NCBI GenBank assembly: GCA_028712475.1
Contig: JAQTQB010000002.1
Coordinates: 310,001 to 374,000, forward strand
Reading direction: 5' to 3'
From: Verrucomicrobiales bacterium
GTDB taxonomy: Bacteria; Verrucomicrobiota; Verrucomicrobiia; Limisphaerales; UBA11358
DNA: 64,000 nucleotides
Position 1 is the first letter of the stretch, and every line of letters begins with the position of its first letter. The notes under the pieces are model-generated. The model worked only from the letters and a program-made list of their open reading frames with translations. It did not search any database and was not told the origin of the DNA. The translations under genes and the position numbers were made by a program. Positions 25,014 through 34,003 of this stretch are shown here, piece by piece.

Positions 25014-25598
25014 GGGGTGTTCCTTTCTCCTGGACGGGGAACCTGATTGCGCATGATGATTGGAAAGCGTATCAGCCAGCCCGGCGGCGCCTCCGCCAGA
25101 AAGGCGGGCGGCCTCTGCCATTCCTGAATTGGTCGTCCACTTTTCATTTCCGTCGCGCCTGGCGACGGACACCCGAAATACACCGCACCCACCGTTCTGA
25201 ACTTTCCGGGTGCCGACACCGTGCATTATGCGTTTCACTGCCAGCCGTCCATCACGGCTTCGATTTTACAGTAGGCTCGAAGCCGTCTTGCGTCAAATTC
25301 CCGGCGGGAAATGAAATGAAAAACATCAGGGCTTTTCATGACGGCAATCTTGGGGAAACGGGTGCTGAACCTGGTGAGCTTCCAGAAACTGATGGCGGCG
25401 GTGGGTTGAAAGCCCGGCGGCGACGCCTGCCCGCAAAAAAGCGGGTCAGCCCGTCCTGATCAGAGTGGCGATCGCTCCCCTCACCAGCGGAATCGAACCA
25501 AGCCGTTCCGGCAAAACTTTCCCTCCAAGACAAACTTTCCCGCTCCCAGTCTTCTACTCATCCGCCGTTAAATAGTTTTCACACGGGCTCGCGACTGG
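25014..25598. other. Intergenic region upstream of the beta-oxidation operon
   Basis: About 585 bases. It must hold the operon promoter, but I see no clear -35/-10 pair. A short hairpin (GTCGC-GCCTG-GCGAC) lies near 25155. The segment 25410-25540 has GC-rich, weakly coding-looking text that I cannot assign. Confidence 0.35.
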
Positions 25599-26006
25599 TT
25601 AGGCCGATGAATCATGTGCATACCTCAAATCCTGAATCGAAAGTAGCATCGCCTTCTCTTGGGCAAAATATGAAATCTCATAACACTCCTTTTGAGTGCA
25701 TAAACACACAATCCACATCTGGGATGCTGTGGGGTGGGAATCCAAAAATGCGACTACTCTGTTGAGATAACCAAGCGCTGGATCATCTGCTCCGCGACGA
25801 CGAATATCTGAACAACGCCGATAATTCGGCAAATCTGGATGGTCTAAAATCAAACTTGAACCCGGAAGCGGAGTGCCAAACTCGTCAGTGTGTCGCGGTG
25901 GCGGAGTCGGCAGGGAAAGCATGCGGTGCAACTCCTCATCTACACAAGCTGCAACCTCTGGCAGCTTGCGCGCCATCCTGCAAAATTCTGGCCAGTCAAG
26001 TTGCAT
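25599..26006 (-). CDS. Hypothetical protein, 135 residues
   Basis: I do not recognise the family. The protein is acidic, soluble and has ordinary amino acid composition with several aromatic and Cys residues; MQLDWPEFCRMARKLPEVAA begins it. No membrane or signal segment is seen. It lies alone between the beta-oxidation operon and an IS110 relic, in a region with lower GC than its neighbours, consistent with acquired DNA. Confidence 0.5.
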   Translation of the reverse strand: MQLDWPEFCRMARKLPEVAACVDEELHRMLSLPTPPPRHTDEFGTPLPGSSLILDHPDLPNYRRCSDIRRRGADDPALGYLNRVVAFLDSHPTASQMWIVCLCTQKECYEISYFAQEKAMLLSIQDLRYAHDSSA

Positions 26007-26157
26007 GTGCGTATCGGCCTAGACAGTATGGCTGGCGATGAAAGTGAAAGCGGTGTCTGCTCTCCAGGATAAACGTGGGTTGCGCCGCGGGAGCGGCGCC
26101 GAGCCACCAGTTGTGGGACTCGCGTCCGTAACAACACTGAAACGAAAAGCAAACACC

Positions 26158-26352
26158 ATGAAGCCATACATACTGCGCGACCCCCAGCCTGTCGAGCCGC
26201 AAAAATCACCGCGCCCGCCCCGGCTCAAACCGGCGGCTGGCGTGACCGCCGCCCACCTGCGGCCACGCCCCGGTGCGCCCACGAAAGGCCCGGCCCTGTT
26301 CATTGGCCTGGACGTGCATAACGATTCCATCGCGGTCAGCCTCGGACCGTGA
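26158..26352 (+). pseudogene. IS110-family transposase, truncated N terminus with left-end flank
   Basis: From the ATG at 26158 the frame encodes a basic, Pro-rich leader and then ALFIGLDVHNDSIAVSL, the start of the DEDD transposase/recombinase domain with its first catalytic Asp. It stops at 26352 and the remainder of the gene is absent. The 100 bases upstream hold a perfect 7-bp hairpin (26082-26099, GCGCCGC/GCGGCGC with a GGGA loop), in the place where IS110 elements encode their bridge RNA. Thus only the left end of an IS110 element remains. Confidence 0.7.
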
Positions 26353-26648
26353 CCGGTGATAACTTCGCCCGGTGCCAGTCGGCGAGTGGACTCACGCATC
26401 TCAGCCTTAAAACCGCAGTCATGGCGTCCCGGCTGCTCACTCAAGACAGTTCGTGGTGTGACCAACCGGAAAATGAAAAAAATTTTCGGAAAGCAGACTA
26501 TTGCCCGCTTGACATTATTAAGCCACATCAACGACACAGATTTCGCTTCACTCCCTTCGCTGTGTTCCTTGAAGCGAGTGGCACCGATCCGCATCAATTG
26601 GTCGGTTTCCCAAGCGGTCCCATTTGAAGATGTGAGGACGTTAAACAT

Positions 26649-27086
26649 TTACCCCTCCAATTGTTTCTCCTGCCCATTTTCAAACCAGCGCATCTCAAGT
26701 GAGGGGAAAAACGACAGCGCCAACTCGTATTGATATTGAAACGTCCGTTTGCCATTTGGCTCGGAAGTGTATTCGCAAAGTTTTTTCCAATCGGACTCTT
26801 CCTCGCGTTTTTTTAATTCAACAACCAAGAGGTTGTGCTCAACAGCCGCTTCGCCTCGGTGATGAATTGTCATATCGGGCCTAACTTTCTCATCATACTC
26901 ACCAGTTTTTGGATCTGGACCATGCCTTTGTCGATTATATTCACAGTCAACATTCCACTCCGGCATCTTTTGCTCCAAGTAAACTGCCAAACGATGAGCT
27001 ATTGCCCATTCGGATGCATCGACCGAAAAAAGTTTTGAGTCGCGAGCATAAACAAAGTCTATTGCTCGCTTCACATGAAAATCCAA
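26649..27086 (-). CDS. PD-(D/E)XK nuclease-like orphan protein
   Basis: A 145-residue soluble protein. The arrangement VRPDMTIHHRG followed 14 residues later by NLLVVELKK matches the PD-(D/E)XK core (Asp, then Glu-x-Lys) of restriction-like folds. The C-terminal half (FQYQYELALSFFP) is aromatic-rich. Similar proteins are seen as scattered orphans in many bacteria; no substrate is known to me. It begins 11 bases after the argG stop in the same direction, so it may ride on the argG transcript. Confidence 0.6.
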   Translation of the reverse strand: MDFHVKRAIDFVYARDSKLFSVDASEWAIAHRLAVYLEQKMPEWNVDCEYNRQRHGPDPKTGEYDEKVRPDMTIHHRGEAAVEHNLLVVELKKREEESDWKKLCEYTSEPNGKRTFQYQYELALSFFPSLEMRWFENGQEKQLEG

Positions 27087-27097
27087 TTCACGGAAGT

Positions 27098-28324
27098 TTA
27101 TTTTTTCTTGTGAACCTTCGCCGCGACTTTCAGGCGCAGGCCGTTCAGGCGGATGAAGCCGGTGGCGTCGTCCTGATTGTAGGCCTTGGTCGGGTCGGCT
27201 TCCATCGTGGCGATGTGCGGGTTGTAGAGGCTCACCGGGGATTTGCGGCCGCTGACCATGATGTTGCCCTTGTAAAGTTTCACGCGCACGGTGCCGGTGA
27301 CGTTCTTCTGCGATTCCTCGACGTAGGCCTGGAGGGCTTCGCGTTCGGGCGCATACCAGAAGCCGTTATAGACGAGCTCGGCATACTTCGGGATGAGCGC
27401 GTCGCGCTGGTGCATGACTTCGCGGTCCATGGTGAGCGATTCCATCTGGCGATGCGCGAAATGCAGGATCGCGCCGCCGGGCGTCTCATACACGCCACGC
27501 GATTTCATGCCGACGAAACGGTTCTCGACCATGTCCACACGACCGACGCCGTGTTTGCCGCCAAGTTTGTTCAACGCCTTCATCACGCCGAGCGGGTTCA
27601 GTTTCTTGCCGTTGACGGCAACGCAATCGCCCTTCACGAAGTCGAGTTCGACGAACTCGGGTTTATTGGGAGCGTCTTCGGGCAGCACGGAGAGCGTGGT
27701 GAAATAACTGCGGTTCTTCAGATCGTAGGAATCGAACCACGGGTCTTCGAGAATGCCGGCCTCGTAGGAGATGTGCAGGAGGTTGCGGTCCATCGAATAC
27801 GGCTTCTTGGCGCTGGCCTGCACGGGAATCTTGTGCTGGGCGCAGTAATCAATCATCTCCTGCCGGCCGGGGAATTCCGCGCGATAGCGTTCATCGCGCC
27901 ACGGAGCGATGACCTGCAAGTCGGGCGCGAGCGCGGCGGCGGTGAGTTCGAAGCGGACCTGATCGTTGCCCTTGCCGGTTGCACCGTGCGCGATGGCGTC
28001 GGCCTTTTCCTTCTTGGCGATCTCCACCATGCGCTTGGCGATGAGCGGGCGCGCGATGGATGTGCCGAGGAAGTATTGGCCCTCGTAAATCGCACCGGCG
28101 CGGATTATCGGATAGATGAAGTCGCGCGCGAATTCTTCCTGCAAATCGTCAATGTAAATTTTCGATGCGCCGGTCTTGATGGCTTTCTTTTCGAGGCCGT
28201 TCAATTCTTCTTCCTGGCCGATGTCGGCGCAGAAGCCGATCATCTCGGCGTGGTATTTTTCCTTGATCCAGGACATCAGCACCGAGGTGTCGAGTCCGCC
28301 GGAGTAAGCGAGAACAATTTTCAT
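27098..28324 (-). CDS. argG: Argininosuccinate synthase
   Basis: A 408-residue enzyme joining citrulline and aspartate with ATP in arginine synthesis. [20 protein letters not shown] has the PP-loop SGGxD motif; [20 protein letters not shown] and [20 protein letters not shown] are the substrate-binding motifs. The length is normal for the family. No other arg gene is close by. The start is the ATG at 28324. Confidence 0.97.
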   Translation of the reverse strand: MKIVLAYSGGLDTSVLMSWIKEKYHAEMIGFCADIGQEEELNGLEKKAIKTGASKIYIDDLQEEFARDFIYPIIRAGAIYEGQYFLGTSIARPLIAKRMVEIAKKEKADAIAHGATGKGNDQVRFELTAAALAPDLQVIAPWRDERYRAEFPGRQEMIDYCAQHKIPVQASAKKPYSMDRNLLHISYEAGILEDPWFDSYDLKNRSYFTTLSVLPEDAPNKPEFVELDFVKGDCVAVNGKKLNPLGVMKALNKLGGKHGVGRVDMVENRFVGMKSRGVYETPGGAILHFAHRQMESLTMDREVMHQRDALIPKYAELVYNGFWYAPEREALQAYVEESQKNVTGTVRVKLYKGNIMVSGRKSPVSLYNPHIATMEADPTKAYNQDDATGFIRLNGLRLKVAAKVHKKK

Positions 28325-28389
28325 GTGGCGGGTATTAAACCGCGAAGCGACGGCGGGCGCAAAATGAAAATGAATTTACTGCGGAAGAA

Positions 28390-29073
28390 TTATTCCCAGC
28401 CGTGCATGGAATCGTAGCGGAAGGTCATTTCGTTCGTGTTGTAGCCTTTATACCACTGGGAATGGCCGTCGGCGAAAAGGATGTTCTGGCCGTGGTTGTG
28501 GATCGCCCAGTCCATCGTCACCGACGGATCCGCCGCGCCGCCCACGCAGTTCTGCGTGTAATCATCCTTGTCCGCGTCCAGCGGGTTAAAATCCAGCGTG
28601 TCACCGGCCAGAACGTAGGCCGAGCTGAAGGCGATCCGCGTGCCTTTGACCGGATCGAAATGCGGGCTGGCCGGGTCGGACGCGACGAAGGCCGCACGCA
28701 CGCCGTTGAAATAATTGAACGACGACTGCCGCGCCGACGACAGCAGCTTGTTGGCCGGGCAATGATACACATTCGTGTTGCCGACGTAGGGAAAAATCTG
28801 CTCCAGCCAGCTCGGCTTTCCAGATCCGGCGGGAGGCGTAAAATCACTGGTGGCCCAAAAAATCGTCCCGCCCGATTCGGGGAAAAACTCGTTGTTGTCA
28901 TCCGCGAACATCCTCATGCCCAGACCGACCTGATGCAGGTTGGAATTGCAACTGATCGTCCACGCCTTCTGCTTGGCCTTGCTCAACGCCGGCAGCAGCA
29001 TCGCCGCCAGGATCGCGATGATGGCGATGACCACAAGCAGTTCAATCAAGGTGAACGCCCTCCGTGAGTTCAT
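28390..29073 (-). CDS. Prepilin-like protein with H-X9-DG type C terminus (module 1)
   Basis: A 227-residue protein starting [19 protein letters not shown], the prepilin cleavage motif common in Verrucomicrobiota and Planctomycetes. It ends with the [19 protein letters not shown] motif of the DUF1559/H-X9-DG group. The ATG at 29073 is preferred over an in-frame ATG at 29136, because a promoter-like TGAAAC-N17-GTCTTA element ends 6 bases before it and no ribosome binding site is present. It lies directly downstream of an ECF sigma fusion gene, the same order as at 40.4-42.8 kb. Likely a pseudopilin-type envelope protein; the role is unknown. Confidence 0.85.
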   Translation of the reverse strand: MNSRRAFTLIELLVVIAIIAILAAMLLPALSKAKQKAWTISCNSNLHQVGLGMRMFADDNNEFFPESGGTIFWATSDFTPPAGSGKPSWLEQIFPYVGNTNVYHCPANKLLSSARQSSFNYFNGVRAAFVASDPASPHFDPVKGTRIAFSSAYVLAGDTLDFNPLDADKDDYTQNCVGGAADPSVTMDWAIHNHGQNILFADGHSQWYKGYNTNEMTFRYDSMHGWE

Positions 29074-29079
29074 GCTTAA

Positions 29080-29108
29080 TAAGACACCGCCATAACGGAT
29101 TCGTTTCA
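29080..29108 (-). promoter_or_regulatory. ECF-type promoter element, TGAAAC-N17-GTCTTA (module 1)
   Basis: On the minus strand TGAAAC (29108-29103) and GTCTTA (29085-29080) are 17 bases apart and GTCTTA ends 6 bases before the ATG at 29073. The same two boxes with the same spacing and the same distance to ATG precede the pilin at 42013. The -35 box resembles the GGAAC/TGAAC type used by ECF sigma factors. Transcription starting 7 bases after the -10 box would begin at the A of ATG, a leaderless mRNA. Confidence 0.65.
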
Positions 29109-29214
29109 AAGTATTTTTATGCTGGAGAAAATTCATGGCGTCCGATCCAATGACGCGCCTGCCGGGGAAATTTGTCCAGAGCTAATTTGTTTGGGGCTTT
29201 CCTGCACGGTGATT

Positions 29215-30843
29215 TCAACGAGCGAAATCCGCCGGTGAAAACTTTTGATTCACGACGATGTTCTCGTGCGTCTGGGTGAAAACAACTTTTGAGCCTTGAG
29301 CTTTTTTCATCGCGGTTTGCATCTGCGTCCGCCAGGCCGCAATTGCTGTTGGTGTGGCAGGCTGTTTGAGGTTTTCCAGAGTGGTTTTGATTGTCTCGTC
29401 ACTCATGGCGGGCATTGACATGGACGAGGTGTCAATTGTTTGCCGGACTTGATGGATGAGGTGGTCTTTCTTCCCGATCCAGAGCGTCGTGGCTGTCTTA
29501 CCAACTGTGCCCATGCCGTTGGGCAGTTTTCCACCTCCCGGAAGCTTTGATGGATCAATGGCGCTGGTGAAAGCATGGCAATCCACATCGCCGATTTTCG
29601 CGTCTGCTTCTTTGGTCAAGATAATCATCTTGTTTGCCCCCATCACGGCGAGACCCAGGACATCTGCTTTACTCAGATCACCAAAGAATGCTCCGGGAAT
29701 GGTTGAGGATGCCGAACTGGAAACACCGCTTGCCGCCCCCAAACTCATTTGCATAGTATGCTGATTCACCGGCGTGGGGTATATCTCCCGCCCGCCCATC
29801 GACATTTGCATGAAAAACCCGTCACCCGCCGACCACACCCGACCTGTTGACTGGGGGGCGTGGCTGGTGGTTTGTGTCCAATCTACACGATAAAGATTTG
29901 GCCGCTGTAGGCGAGTGGTGAACGTAGTATTGACGTTTCCACCAGTGCTCTCCGCCACGACTGTCCCGCTATCACTGTAACTGGAAAGCGCGGCGTAGGC
30001 GTCCTTCGACTGTTGGGCAATTTCCAGCGCCGTCAGTTTGTCGCTGCCACTGGTTTGCGAAACAACCACCGTCGTCGCACCGCCCGCCAATAAAATGCCG
30101 GCGGTCAGGCAGATTGCCAGTTTGAGTTTTGCGTAGGTCATAAGTTTAAGAGTTCCTTTCACCAGTGTTGTTATTGTTGCCGAAATTGCTGTTCCTTTCA
30201 CCACCGCCGTGACCGTCACCGCCAGACCCACCGGCGCGGCTTGAACAGAATTCGCCGCCACCGCGCCGGCAATGACCGCGGCCGTCAGCGTCACGCCGCG
30301 CTTCACAAACCGGGCGCGCAGTTTTTCCAGCGCCCGCGCCACGCGTTTCTGCGCCGCGCCTTCCTCCATCCGCAGCGCAGCGGCGATTTCGCGGGCGGTT
30401 TTGTTCTCAAAGAACCGCAGCACCAGCGCGGTGCGGTCGGTTTCGCCCAGTTCGTTCAGCGCGTCATCCAGCAGCGGCGCGAGTTGCGCCCAAACGTCAC
30501 TGTCCGGTTCGTTCAAAGTGGATTGCATGTATGCCTCCTGTTCGCGGGCGTGGCGGCGACGCCGGGTTTTGAGCGCATCCGCCGCCGCGTAGCGCGTGGT
30601 GCGATACAGCCACGCGGCCAGCACGGTCTTCGGCCCCAGCGTGGCGGCCTTGCGCGCCAGGATGATGAACACGGCCTGCGTGATCTCCCCGGCCAGATGC
30701 GCGTCGCCCACCTGCCGCAGCGCCGACGAGTGGACGAGGCCGATGTGCCGTTCCACCAGCGCGGCAAAGGCCAGTTCTGCCAGGGCCGGCCCGGACTGGC
30801 TGCCGGCAAATTCCCGCACCAGCGTCATGTCATCGCTCATCAT
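29215..30843 (-). CDS. ECF sigma factor fused to a membrane helix and DUF2092/LolA-like sensor domain
   Basis: A 542-residue fusion. Residues 28-98 are sigma region 2 ([20 protein letters not shown]) and 118-180 region 4 ([20 protein letters not shown]). A linker ([20 protein letters not shown]) shared almost word for word with the second sigma fusion leads to a membrane helix near 242-262 ([20 protein letters not shown]). The last 270 residues look like a LolA-like/DUF2092 extracytoplasmic domain. A sigma factor tethered to the membrane with its own outer domain could sense the envelope directly; a separate anti-sigma gene is not seen. Start may be the ATG at 30843 or 30840. Confidence 0.85.
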   Translation of the reverse strand: MMSDDMTLVREFAGSQSGPALAELAFAALVERHIGLVHSSALRQVGDAHLAGEITQAVFIILARKAATLGPKTVLAAWLYRTTRYAAADALKTRRRRHAREQEAYMQSTLNEPDSDVWAQLAPLLDDALNELGETDRTALVLRFFENKTAREIAAALRMEEGAAQKRVARALEKLRARFVKRGVTLTAAVIAGAVAANSVQAAPVGLAVTVTAVVKGTAISATITTLVKGTLKLMTYAKLKLAICLTAGILLAGGATTVVVSQTSGSDKLTALEIAQQSKDAYAALSSYSDSGTVVAESTGGNVNTTFTTRLQRPNLYRVDWTQTTSHAPQSTGRVWSAGDGFFMQMSMGGREIYPTPVNQHTMQMSLGAASGVSSSASSTIPGAFFGDLSKADVLGLAVMGANKMIILTKEADAKIGDVDCHAFTSAIDPSKLPGGGKLPNGMGTVGKTATTLWIGKKDHLIHQVRQTIDTSSMSMPAMSDETIKTTLENLKQPATPTAIAAWRTQMQTAMKKAQGSKVVFTQTHENIVVNQKFSPADFAR

Positions 30844-30890
30844 CTACCTATACATGGCCGCAGAACGGGGAACCGGACAATCTATTTTTT

Positions 30891-30958
30891 GTAGCAGCCG
30901 ATGTGAACCGGCTCTGACTAGCGGGGCAAAGTTTGAGCGGACTCACGTCCGCTGCTAC
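30891..30958. repeat. Palindromic repeat, GTAGCAGCSGAyGTGA family, copy 1
   Basis: A 68-base imperfect palindrome with 24-base arms (starting GTAGCAGCCGATGTGA, ending TCACGTCCGCTGCTAC) and a 20-base centre. It lies between the divergent sigma fusion and hsp70 genes. Copy 2 is inside the hsp70 gene and copy 3 is upstream of coaB. Confidence 0.75.
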
Positions 30959-31028
30959 GAAGATTCGGAGGCGCGCAAGGTTTCCGCTTTGTGTTCTGGG
31001 TGGCTTGGTGGTTCAATCTGCGCCGCAC

Positions 31029-33005
31029 ATGAGCAAAATTGTCGGCATAGATCTCGGCACCACAAATTCCCTTGTCGCCACGGTGGATTCGGGCATCCCG
31101 CTCGTCATCGCCGACGCCCACGGCCAGCGCCTCACGCCGTCGGTCGTGCATTTTCCGGTGGCGAATTCCGAGGCGGTCGTCGGCCACGAGGCCAATCGCG
31201 TGCGCGTTTTGAAACCGGCGGAAACGGTTTATTCCGTCAAACGATTCATGGGCCGGCGCGGCGCGGACATCTCGCAGGAAGAAATGCTCGTGACGTATCC
31301 GGTCAAAGGCGACAACACCGGCGCGGTCACGATTCCCATTCACGGCAAAAATTATTCGCCCGAGGAAGTCTCGTCCGAGGTTTTGAAGAAATTGAAGCGC
31401 GATGCGGAAAATTATTTTGGCGAACCCGTCACGCGCGCGGTCATCACCGTTCCCGCCTACTTTAACGACGCGCAGCGCAATGCCACCAAGCGCGCGGGCG
31501 AACTGGCCGGCTTCACCGTCGAGCGCATCATCAACGAGCCGACCGCCGCCGCGCTCGCCTACGGCTTGGACAAGCTCAAGGAAAAATCAAAAATCGCGGT
31601 CTATGATCTGGGCGGCGGCACGTTTGACCTTTCGATTTTAGAACTGAACGCGGGTGTTTTTCAGGTGCTGTCCACGAACGGCAACACCCGCCTCGGCGGC
31701 GACGACCTGGATAAACGGCTCGTGGATTTCTTGGTGGAGAAAATCAAGGCTGCCGGGCTGCGCCTGACTTCCGTGGCAGCGGACGTGAGTCCGCTCACTT
31801 CAAAAAAATCGGAGCCGACTCACGTCGGCTGCTACGAAGAATTGCCTTTGCTCTCGCGCATCCGCGAGGCGGCGGAACTGGCGAAAATAAAATTATCCAG
31901 CGAAACAGAAGTCGAAATCGCCCTGCCATTTCTCACGGCGGATTTTAGTTTCAGTTGTAAGCTCACGCGCGCAGAGCTGGAAAATCTTACGCGCGACATC
32001 ATCGCCCGCACGCGCCAGCATTGCCTGCGCGCACTGGCGGACGCAAAGCTGGAGGCCAAAGATTTGGATCAAGTCATTCTCGTCGGCGGCCAGACGCGGA
32101 TGCCGCTGGTGCGAAAATATGTGGGCGAACTGTTCGGCTGCGCGGACTTTGAAGAGACGCGCGGCAGCCTGCGCATTGGCAGCGATTTTCACAAAGCCAG
32201 AGGTCCGCAGTTGAACACGTCGCAAAATCCCGACGAGGCGGTGGCGCTCGGCGCGGCGATCCAGGCGGAGATTTTGAGCGGCGGTTTCAAGAATGTTCTG
32301 CTGCTGGACGTCACGCCGCTGTCGCTCGGCCTGGAAACATTCGGCGGCCTGATGAATGTGTTGATTCCGCGCAACTCGACGATTCCGCTCAAAGCCGGCG
32401 AGCTGTTCACGACGGCGATGGACAACCAGCGCGACATGCTCATACACGTTTTGCAGGGCGAACGCGAGCGCGCGAAGGACAACTGGAGCCTCGGCAAATT
32501 CACGGTTGAGTTCGAGGCCGCGCCGCGTGGCGTGCCGCGCGTGGGCGTGCAGTTTGAGATTGATGCGAACGGAATTCTTCATGTGCTTGCGCGTGACACG
32601 AAGACGGGCAAGGAAAAAATCGTGGAGATGAAATCCGCCGTGGACGTGGACGACGCAGCGGTGCAGCAGATGGTCGAGGAATCAGTGGAGCACGCGTTCG
32701 ACGATCTGGCCGCGCGCCGCTGGGTTGAGGCGAAGCTGAAGGCGGCTGAAACTTTGGCGGCGACAAAAAAGGCGGTTGTGGATTGCGCGGATGAAATTGA
32801 AAAAGATTATCGCGAGCAAATCGAATCCGCCGCGTGCGAGGTTGAAAAAGTTTTGGCGACGGAAAATCCTGAAACGGGCGCGGGTGATTTGAAGCAGTTG
32901 CAGACGATGGTCGCTGCGCTGGACGAAATCACGAAGCCGCTGGCGGAATTGCTGATGGACAAGGCGATGGAGGCGATGTTGCGAAAGCGCGGGCTGATTC
33001 AGTGA
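31029..33005 (+). CDS. Hsp70-family chaperone (DnaK/HscA-like)
   Basis: A 658-residue Hsp70. MSKIVGIDLGTTNSLVATVD starts the ATPase domain, VITVPAYFNDAQRNATKRAG and IAVYDLGGGTFDLSILEL are the phosphate motifs, and ILVGGQTRMPLVRKYV precedes the linker. VTPLSLGLETFGGLMNVLIP starts the substrate domain, which is shorter than in DnaK and lacks the acidic C-terminal EEVD-like tail, more like HscA. The true start is the ATG at 31029; the upstream frame covers a palindromic repeat. Two in-frame insertions break the ATPase domain: one near residue 255 (the palindrome) and another near residue 380 (RGSLRIGSDFHKARG). No IscU/HscB or DnaJ/GrpE gene is next to it. Confidence 0.9.
   Translation: MSKIVGIDLGTTNSLVATVDSGIPLVIADAHGQRLTPSVVHFPVANSEAVVGHEANRVRVLKPAETVYSVKRFMGRRGADISQEEMLVTYPVKGDNTGAVTIPIHGKNYSPEEVSSEVLKKLKRDAENYFGEPVTRAVITVPAYFNDAQRNATKRAGELAGFTVERIINEPTAAALAYGLDKLKEKSKIAVYDLGGGTFDLSILELNAGVFQVLSTNGNTRLGGDDLDKRLVDFLVEKIKAAGLRLTSVAADVSPLTSKKSEPTHVGCYEELPLLSRIREAAELAKIKLSSETEVEIALPFLTADFSFSCKLTRAELENLTRDIIARTRQHCLRALADAKLEAKDLDQVILVGGQTRMPLVRKYVGELFGCADFEETRGSLRIGSDFHKARGPQLNTSQNPDEAVALGAAIQAEILSGGFKNVLLLDVTPLSLGLETFGGLMNVLIPRNSTIPLKAGELFTTAMDNQRDMLIHVLQGERERAKDNWSLGKFTVEFEAAPRGVPRVGVQFEIDANGILHVLARDTKTGKEKIVEMKSAVDVDDAAVQQMVEESVEHAFDDLAARRWVEAKLKAAETLAATKKAVVDCADEIEKDYREQIESAACEVEKVLATENPETGAGDLKQLQTMVAALDEITKPLAELLMDKAMEAMLRKRGLIQ
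31773..31835. repeat. Palindromic repeat copy 2, in frame inside the hsp70 gene
   Basis: 63 bases, exactly 21 codons. The arms GTGGCAGCGGACGTGAGTCC and the reverse of GACTCACGTCGGCTGCTAC pair. Each arm is itself a 7-bp hairpin with GTGA or TCAC loops. It adds VAADVSPLTSKKSEPTHVGC in frame to a surface-type position of the Hsp70 ATPase domain. Confidence 0.8.
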
Positions 33006-33196
33006 GCGGTGAACCCCCGGTTGGCAAACCAGAAGATCAGAACTGTCACCACAATGATTATAAAAACACACAACCCGGTCAAAAACCGGATTCGTTTCTG
33101 GTGAACCGATGGAGTTCGCCTGCGGTTCTGATTTGGCCTCTTTGCCACGACAATATGCTGATTGTCTTCAGCGACATGCACAAGATAATTATTCAA
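32999..33196 (-). CDS. Small single-pass membrane protein, 65 residues
   Basis: A short frame with a basic N-terminal half and a strong membrane helix near the C terminus (LCVFIIIVVTVLIFWFANRG). Its ATG comes one base after the stop of the DUF554 gene, so the two are likely cotranscribed. The last codons overlap the hsp70 stop on the other strand. Function unknown; the coding call rests on position and the helix. Confidence 0.5.
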   Translation of the reverse strand: MNNYLVHVAEDNQHIVVAKRPNQNRRRTPSVHQKRIRFLTGLCVFIIIVVTVLIFWFANRGFTAH

Positions 33197-33197
33197 C

Positions 33198-33920
33198 CTA
33201 TCCGATCAGCCGCGCCAGAAGCGGCGCGACGGCCAGGGCGGGCAGATAATTCGCCAGCTCGACCCTGCGGATCTCAAAAATCACCAGCGCAATGGCGCAC
33301 GCAACCAGACCACCGGCGACGTTGACGGAATCAATCAACCCGGGCGCGTCGAGCAGCGGCTTCGCGTAAAACTGGCAGGCCAGCGTGATCGCGCCAAGGA
33401 AAGCATAAACCGGAAACGCCGAGAGCGCGGCCGGCCAGCCAAACATTTTCACAAAGCCGGCCATCGCCAGCCCGTCCATCACGGCCTTCACGGCGAGCAG
33501 ATAAAAATCGCCGGACAATCCATCGGTCACCGCGCCGATCAAACCGAGCGGCGCGGCGCAAAACAAAACCACACAGGCGATGAAACCGTTGCCAAATTTC
33601 CGCGACGCGCCGGTCTGCGCGAATAAGATCGCCCGGCTGGCGAATCGTCCAAGACGGTTGGAAATTTTTTGCAGTCGCAGCAGCCGGCCGGTCCAGTTGC
33701 CGAGGGTGACGGCGATCAACGCGATGAGCAGTTGCTTCGCACACGGCCAGAAGGTGCCGTTGACATGCAGCCAGACCAGCCGCAGTCCGATGAAAACGGT
33801 GGCCACCCCGAGCGCCCGGCGGAAAAAATCCTGCGTGCGTGCGGACAGCGGAGCGCGTTGCGCCAGCCCGAAAAGCGCGCCGAGCAAAATGCCGATGGCG
33901 TTGAGAAATGCGCCGGTCAT
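33198..33920 (-). CDS. DUF554 family membrane protein
   Basis: A 240-residue integral membrane protein with about seven hydrophobic helices. MTGAFLNAIGILLGALFGLA and ALGVATVFIGLRLVW, then AAPLGLIGAVTDGLSGDFYL and KAVMDGLAMAGFVKMFGWP, are the conserved DUF554 (YdfK) blocks. The family is proposed to be a transporter but no substrate is established. It is divergent from the AmpG-like gene, about 80 bases apart. Confidence 0.85.
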   Translation of the reverse strand: MTGAFLNAIGILLGALFGLAQRAPLSARTQDFFRRALGVATVFIGLRLVWLHVNGTFWPCAKQLLIALIAVTLGNWTGRLLRLQKISNRLGRFASRAILFAQTGASRKFGNGFIACVVLFCAAPLGLIGAVTDGLSGDFYLLAVKAVMDGLAMAGFVKMFGWPAALSAFPVYAFLGAITLACQFYAKPLLDAPGLIDSVNVAGGLVACAIALVIFEIRRVELANYLPALAVAPLLARLIG

Positions 33921-34003
33921 GCGATGACTGAACCATTGCGGAGCGAAAGTGCCAAGCCCGAAAATTTTTGCGCCCGCCCGTGAAGCCTGTTACTCAAAGG
34001 CGG

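Noticed and set aside
26909-28417. A 502-codon plus-strand frame
   Set aside because: It is the antisense shadow of argG.
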